DNA of 64,000 bases from Neodiprion pinetum (taxonomy: Eukaryota; Arthropoda; Insecta; Hymenoptera; Diprionidae). Below are positions 59,813 to 64,000 of the stretch, piece by piece. Made by a program: the position numbers and the translations under genes. Position 1 is the stretch's first letter. Each line of letters begins with the position of its first letter. Under the pieces are notes generated by a model that had not been told where the DNA came from, did not search any database, and was given only the letters and a program-made list of their open reading frames with translations. The DNA lies in NCBI RefSeq assembly GCF_021155775.2, contig NC_060234.1:1612001-1676000 (forward strand), given 5' to 3'.

Positions 59813-62800
59813 AAGACTGAACAAACACATGGCGAGTGAGGCGAGAGTCGTGAGAAGAGACTCGGATGGGAGGAGGACCGTTTTCTAACCGCCTCGCGGT
59901 CAGAAATTTCCCGGTATTCGAACAATTTGAGAGATTTTGAACCGCCGAAAAGTTTTCATCCCGACGCTCTTAGCTCAGCCAGCTAGCCTGGCTACCTGCA
60001 ACGATCCATTCTGTCGCAAAACCCGGCCTAGAACCCTCGGAGAGGCGAGAGGACCCACGTTTTCACAAAGGTCAAGTTTCCGTTCGGGTAGAATTCTCAC
60101 CCCCGGAATCCAGCGACGTCTCAAGAATTTCTCCGAGCCCTGAGAAACCGGTAGAATTTTCTCGGTATTCGACGGAAAATTTACGTACGGTGAAAATTTT
60201 TAAATAACCACGAGTTCCGTTTCCACGTTTTATCGAGAAAAAAAATAATATATATATTCAACGCTGACCGGAAACGCGGCGCCGGATACTCGGATCCGTC
60301 ATTCTTGAGGTAGATAAGAACGGAACCGAAACTCTTGTTCAAATTTGACTCTATCGGTCGAGCGATTGCGGGCTGCGGATACGTAGAATTCGAAAATTGT
60401 ACTCGAAGCGCACTTTGGTAGAACGAACAACGCCCAAGGTATTTTTTCTCCGACCGTGTACACGGATTACCCGGGTGTAAAAGTATTTCGTAAAATTTTA
60501 CGTCGTTTCACGCTATAGGCGAAGCTATCTTTGCCGTTTAATTGTTTCAACAAACGTCCGTGGCGACGCACTCGTACACAACACTTGCCAGATATGAGTT
60601 TGTTATCTCAGTCACACGGTTAGCTGCCTGCTGACGTCTCCAACTTTAACGAGTCAACGTTACGCGATGCAAAATATATATTGCCAGATCCGTAATAATA
60701 AATTCTCCGTAAATCGCCTGAAGCGAACTTTCGTCACCAAAGATACCCTTCCGCGACTGTTTTCACGTTTACGAAATTATCATTTCCGATACAGCGATGT
60801 TTAAAAAATTCTGTCCTAATCGATCGACTTCGGTCCGTGCAATTGCCAACAACATTTGTCAAATCGTACCCAATTGATCGTCAAGAGTGTAAGATTGATC
60901 AAAGAATCGATCGATACCACAGTTGCAAGTACGAGCGAGTGAACGGAGGATGATTGTTCACCTTCGTCAATTGAACAGAGAAGTATCGACGTCGAGCCAT
61001 TCGGAAAATCCGCGTTTTCGATCTAACGTCCGTGCTCCGAATGGTCAGGGAAGCGATAAGAGACGTTGTCGCATTAGTTGCAATAAAAGTAAGAAACGCT
61101 TCGTGTTCGTGTAGCGGGACACAATAAACAGCAACACTTGACCGACTAATAGATTTATTGCCGGACGTTTCAACGGCACGCCGGCATGACGAGGACGGTG
61201 AAACAGCTTGGCAGTTATCCCTTGACCGTTTACACTAACTCACCAATTTAGTACTCACGCTCTCTTGCCCGACGCACAAATATTTACGAACATAACGCGC
61301 AGCTGGAAAAGAAGCAGAAGAAGAAGAAGAAGAAGAAAGAATTCCGCGGTCAATTATTCCGCAACGTTTCTTCATCTCCTTCATTAATCACAATTTTTTT
61401 CCTCTTTGCCTCCGTTAGCTCAACGTCACCCCGACGTAACCATTGAACAGACATCGTTCCACGTTTGCACAACATTTTATACAACGATACGATTATTTAA
61501 AACGAACGCTGGAGGAGCCGCATGGGAAAATAATGTCAGGTGAAAACTTTGGAAGACTAGATTTCCGTTCTGGCATTCGGATTATTCCCGGGTCGAGGTG
61601 CCAAAAATTTGCAATTAGTCCGATTAGCCAACCGGCGGATCGTCTAACTTTGGCAATTGTTCCGGGCCGCGGTGTCCCGGGTAATAATATGTTCCTGGTG
61701 ACAGGTTTACCGATCTATCTAAACGCTAAAACCAGTCCCCGTATCCAATCTATTCCCGGATTGTGGGGCACTAAGATCCGGCAGTGGTGGAATTATACAC
61801 ACCCGTCTGCGTGGTTCTGCTGAGTGTATTATTGAAACGGGCATTCGGAATCCACGATTCCTGGCAAGTAATCGTTACGAGAACAGAGCGAACTCAGAGC
61901 CGGTTAATTTCAGAGTTGTTCGAGCGTTGTCAGCTGCGAAGTTGATTCTAACCAGTGTTGAATGGATTATGTCGACGGGATTGAGGATCTTTCAATTTCA
62001 ATACCGTGACCATTGACAGCGCACAAGTGAAAATCAGGATAAAAGGATGACGGATCGGAATCTCGTGGTCCCGGAGGAAGAGAATAACGAGTTCGACCGT
62101 TAGTCCCGGGGATCAGCAATCGCCGGGGTCCCCTTCTCAAAGACAGAAACGCGGATGAAAGACGCGCATTGGTGGGTAGGTAGGTACGCGTACCCCAAGC
62201 CTCTAGTCATCCCTGAAAACCGGTACTTTCACACACGTACCTAAGCTCGTGCGGTTTACAATGCAGAAGTGCAAGCAGGAATTTCACACAGACGGATCTG
62301 GGGTACGGTATGGAAAAGACGCGACACCGCGTCCATAAATACCGGAGAAACGCACGTGTGTGCAACGTGCGAGCGAATGATTTTTCCGACCTATGAGGAA
62401 CAAAACTGCCTGCGTCTTATTCCGCAGACTTTTTTACTACAGAGTCTTTCAACCGTGATCAACGAAACTCCGAAGCACGTTACATTCGGTCGCTTGTATG
62501 CTTGGCTGGGTTAGATTCGACTTGTTTTCAAACACCGTAACTAGACCGTTTCATCGTCACTGTTAATTCCTCTTCTCGTTTTCCGTACAATTGGAAAAAG
62601 CTGGACCGAGTACCTGTACTGTGAAACTTTCAAGTTATTCCCAGTTCTGCGTCAAAATATTTTCGACTATCGACGTCCTCTCGACTCGCTGTATTCCATT
62701 CAATTTGCCAAATGGATGGTTGTTCGAAGGGTTTCAAGGTTGGCTTGCGGTTTGACTCGTCCAAAGTATGGACAGTTTCGAAGATTCTCACCCACCAACG

Positions 62801-63030
62801 TTCTACAGACGGTGTTCGGTGTTCGATTCGACGTCGTTCCTCCGCTCTGACAGTTCACGCTGTCCAACTTCGCCAAATTCCAACATCACCGTTATTCACA
62901 GTGTACAACCGAGCTTTGCTCTCGGCGTTGATCGTTCTGGTTCAAAACGATGGTGTTGAACGACTTTACGAGTTGTGTATCAGCCTGTAGTCGATGGGCA
63001 GAGCCGAGTGGCTCGGGGACAAAAAGATCT
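59813..63030. other. Non-coding, CpG-richer than the preceding DNA
   Basis: CpG is frequent (for example GGTTCGAT, CGGATCCG). Open frames of 60-126 codons (such as 61,443-61,823) have no recognisable domain. (GAA)n at about 61,315-61,338. It may be upstream or intronic DNA of a gene beyond the window. Confidence 0.4.
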
Positions 63031-63034
63031 TCTA

Positions 63035-63250
63035 CTTCCACTTCTTCTTCTTCTTCTTCTTCTGCTTCTTCTTCTGGTTCTCCATATCCCCGTCACATGG
63101 AGCGAGCCGTGGAACCGGGTGAAAAAAAGAGGGCGAAACGTGCATGCATGCCTCTGAATGCTCATAGACTCGGGACGGGGTCGCGGCCGGCTTTGTCGAA
63201 CGTTGAGGCCGCCCTCTCCTCTCCTCTCCTCTCCTCTCCTCTCCTCCTCT
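63035..63250. repeat. (CTT)n and (TCTCC)n microsatellites
   Basis: (CTT)n with interruptions at about 63,037-63,075, and (TCTCC)n at about 63,212-63,246. The latter is the complement of the pentanucleotide at 51,134. Another CTT run closes the window (63,981-63,998). Confidence 0.9.
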
Positions 63251-64000
63251 GCGCCTCTTTTGTCGCGAAGCAACAAAGAGCGAAGAATACATCCTATCCT
63301 TGAAATGTGGAGCACAGCTGCCGGTTATAAGCCTCGATTCCTCGGCTGATCCTCGGGCAGAGTCAGTGCGCCGTGTCTTCCCGATTGATACGAGCGCGTC
63401 CGTCTTCAGAGGCGCAGATTTTCCAACGGTGTCCGACCGGAAGTCGGTTTCATGAAATTCGGACCAAGTATGGAAGTCGGGAAGCCGTCGAAGCCGCCGA
63501 GGCTCGCACACCGCGACTACTTGATTCGACGGCTGGCATTCTAATGAGGAAATAACCGTTTAGGTGATGTTTTATCCATGCCGCTGTTGGCTCATACCCT
63601 CAGCTTCTACGCTGCATATGTGCCCGCCGCCGCAACGACCAACGACTACAATTATCGTCACATTGCGCAATAACGCGTGCGTTCGTTTTGACACGCCTTA
63701 TTTTTCATTCGCAATAAGCGCGAAATTGCGTGGGTAGCTAAATAAAATACGTCTCGTCCTCGGTCCGATTAATTTTTCATTTACTCGTCAAATTACTAAT
63801 TACTAACAGTATGATAATATCAACCCGTCGCATCCGTATCTAACATGTGTTTCAATTCGATATTTTCAACTCTCCAGTGCGGTTTATTTCCACATGACAG
63901 AAACCGCCGGAAGATTAGCCGATCGATCGCCGGCTAATTCGCTGTAGTCTGATTTTTTTTCACCGTTGCAACATTTTCGTCTCTTCTTCTTCTTCTTTTT
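63251..64000. other. Right end of window, no gene recognised
   Basis: Mixed composition with short open frames on both strands and no recognisable domain. The last bases are T-rich and CTT-repeat, so an exon could follow outside the window, but nothing here shows it. Confidence 0.4.

Noticed and set aside
59961..60035. tRNA-like CTTAGCTCAGCCAG stretch
   Set aside because: No matching acceptor stem or T-loop at the right distance.
61443..61823. 126-codon frame with recurring PG motifs
   Set aside because: The three similar segments (near 61,585, 61,661 and 61,752) are short and irregularly spaced, and I recognise no family.

Overview
The window looks like nuclear DNA of an insect. Its genes have short introns, it carries a tandem family of insect-type ionotropic receptors (IRs) and an ATF-2 bZIP gene with insect-style intron layout, and its flanks are AT-rich and full of microsatellites. 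A hymenopteran such as a sawfly is my guess, not a proof. All genes that I can support lie on the + strand in the first 37.6 kb.

Region by region. 1-2,231: no recognisable gene. 2,232-15,545: four complete six-exon divergent IR genes in tandem. 15,546-31,718: a long spacer dominated by a 335-bp satellite array (about 16.65-30.43 kb, 40 exact-length monomers plus degenerate edges). 31,719-34,087: a fifth IR gene. 35,000-37,310: a complete eight-exon candidate locus for ATF-2 (seven coding exons required for the continuous frame, plus alternatives noted), from the N-terminal zinc finger to the bZIP. 37.6-64 kb: intergenic or intronic DNA with many microsatellites, a CpG-rich block near 44 kb, TATA-like sites near 40.9 and 41.4 kb, and one short open frame with a good signal peptide at 47,071. 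I recognise no conserved protein there.

The IR proteins are 632-639 aa. Each has a signal peptide, an N-terminal domain, the ligand-binding S1 part, TM1, pore, TM2, the S2 part and TM3. Genes 2, 3 and 4 are recent copies that share long identical blocks, introns included, in a patchwork that points to gene conversion. Genes 1 and 5, at the two ends of the cluster, resemble each other more and both appear to use a GC-AG intron 5. The products would act as ligand-gated cation channel subunits in chemosensory neurons, probably with an IR co-receptor encoded elsewhere.

The most interesting structure is the satellite. Its monomer resembles, along much of its length and in the same order, single degenerate copies of a spacer module found 3' of IR gene 2 (about 8.36-8.76 kb) and IR gene 4 (about 15.64-16.01 kb). 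The same module is mostly deleted 3' of gene 3. A second spacer element (A) follows the module on both sides of the array. The simplest reading is that a chemoreceptor spacer unit was duplicated and one copy then expanded in place into about 13.8 kb of satellite. All similarities were judged by eye from the raw sequence.
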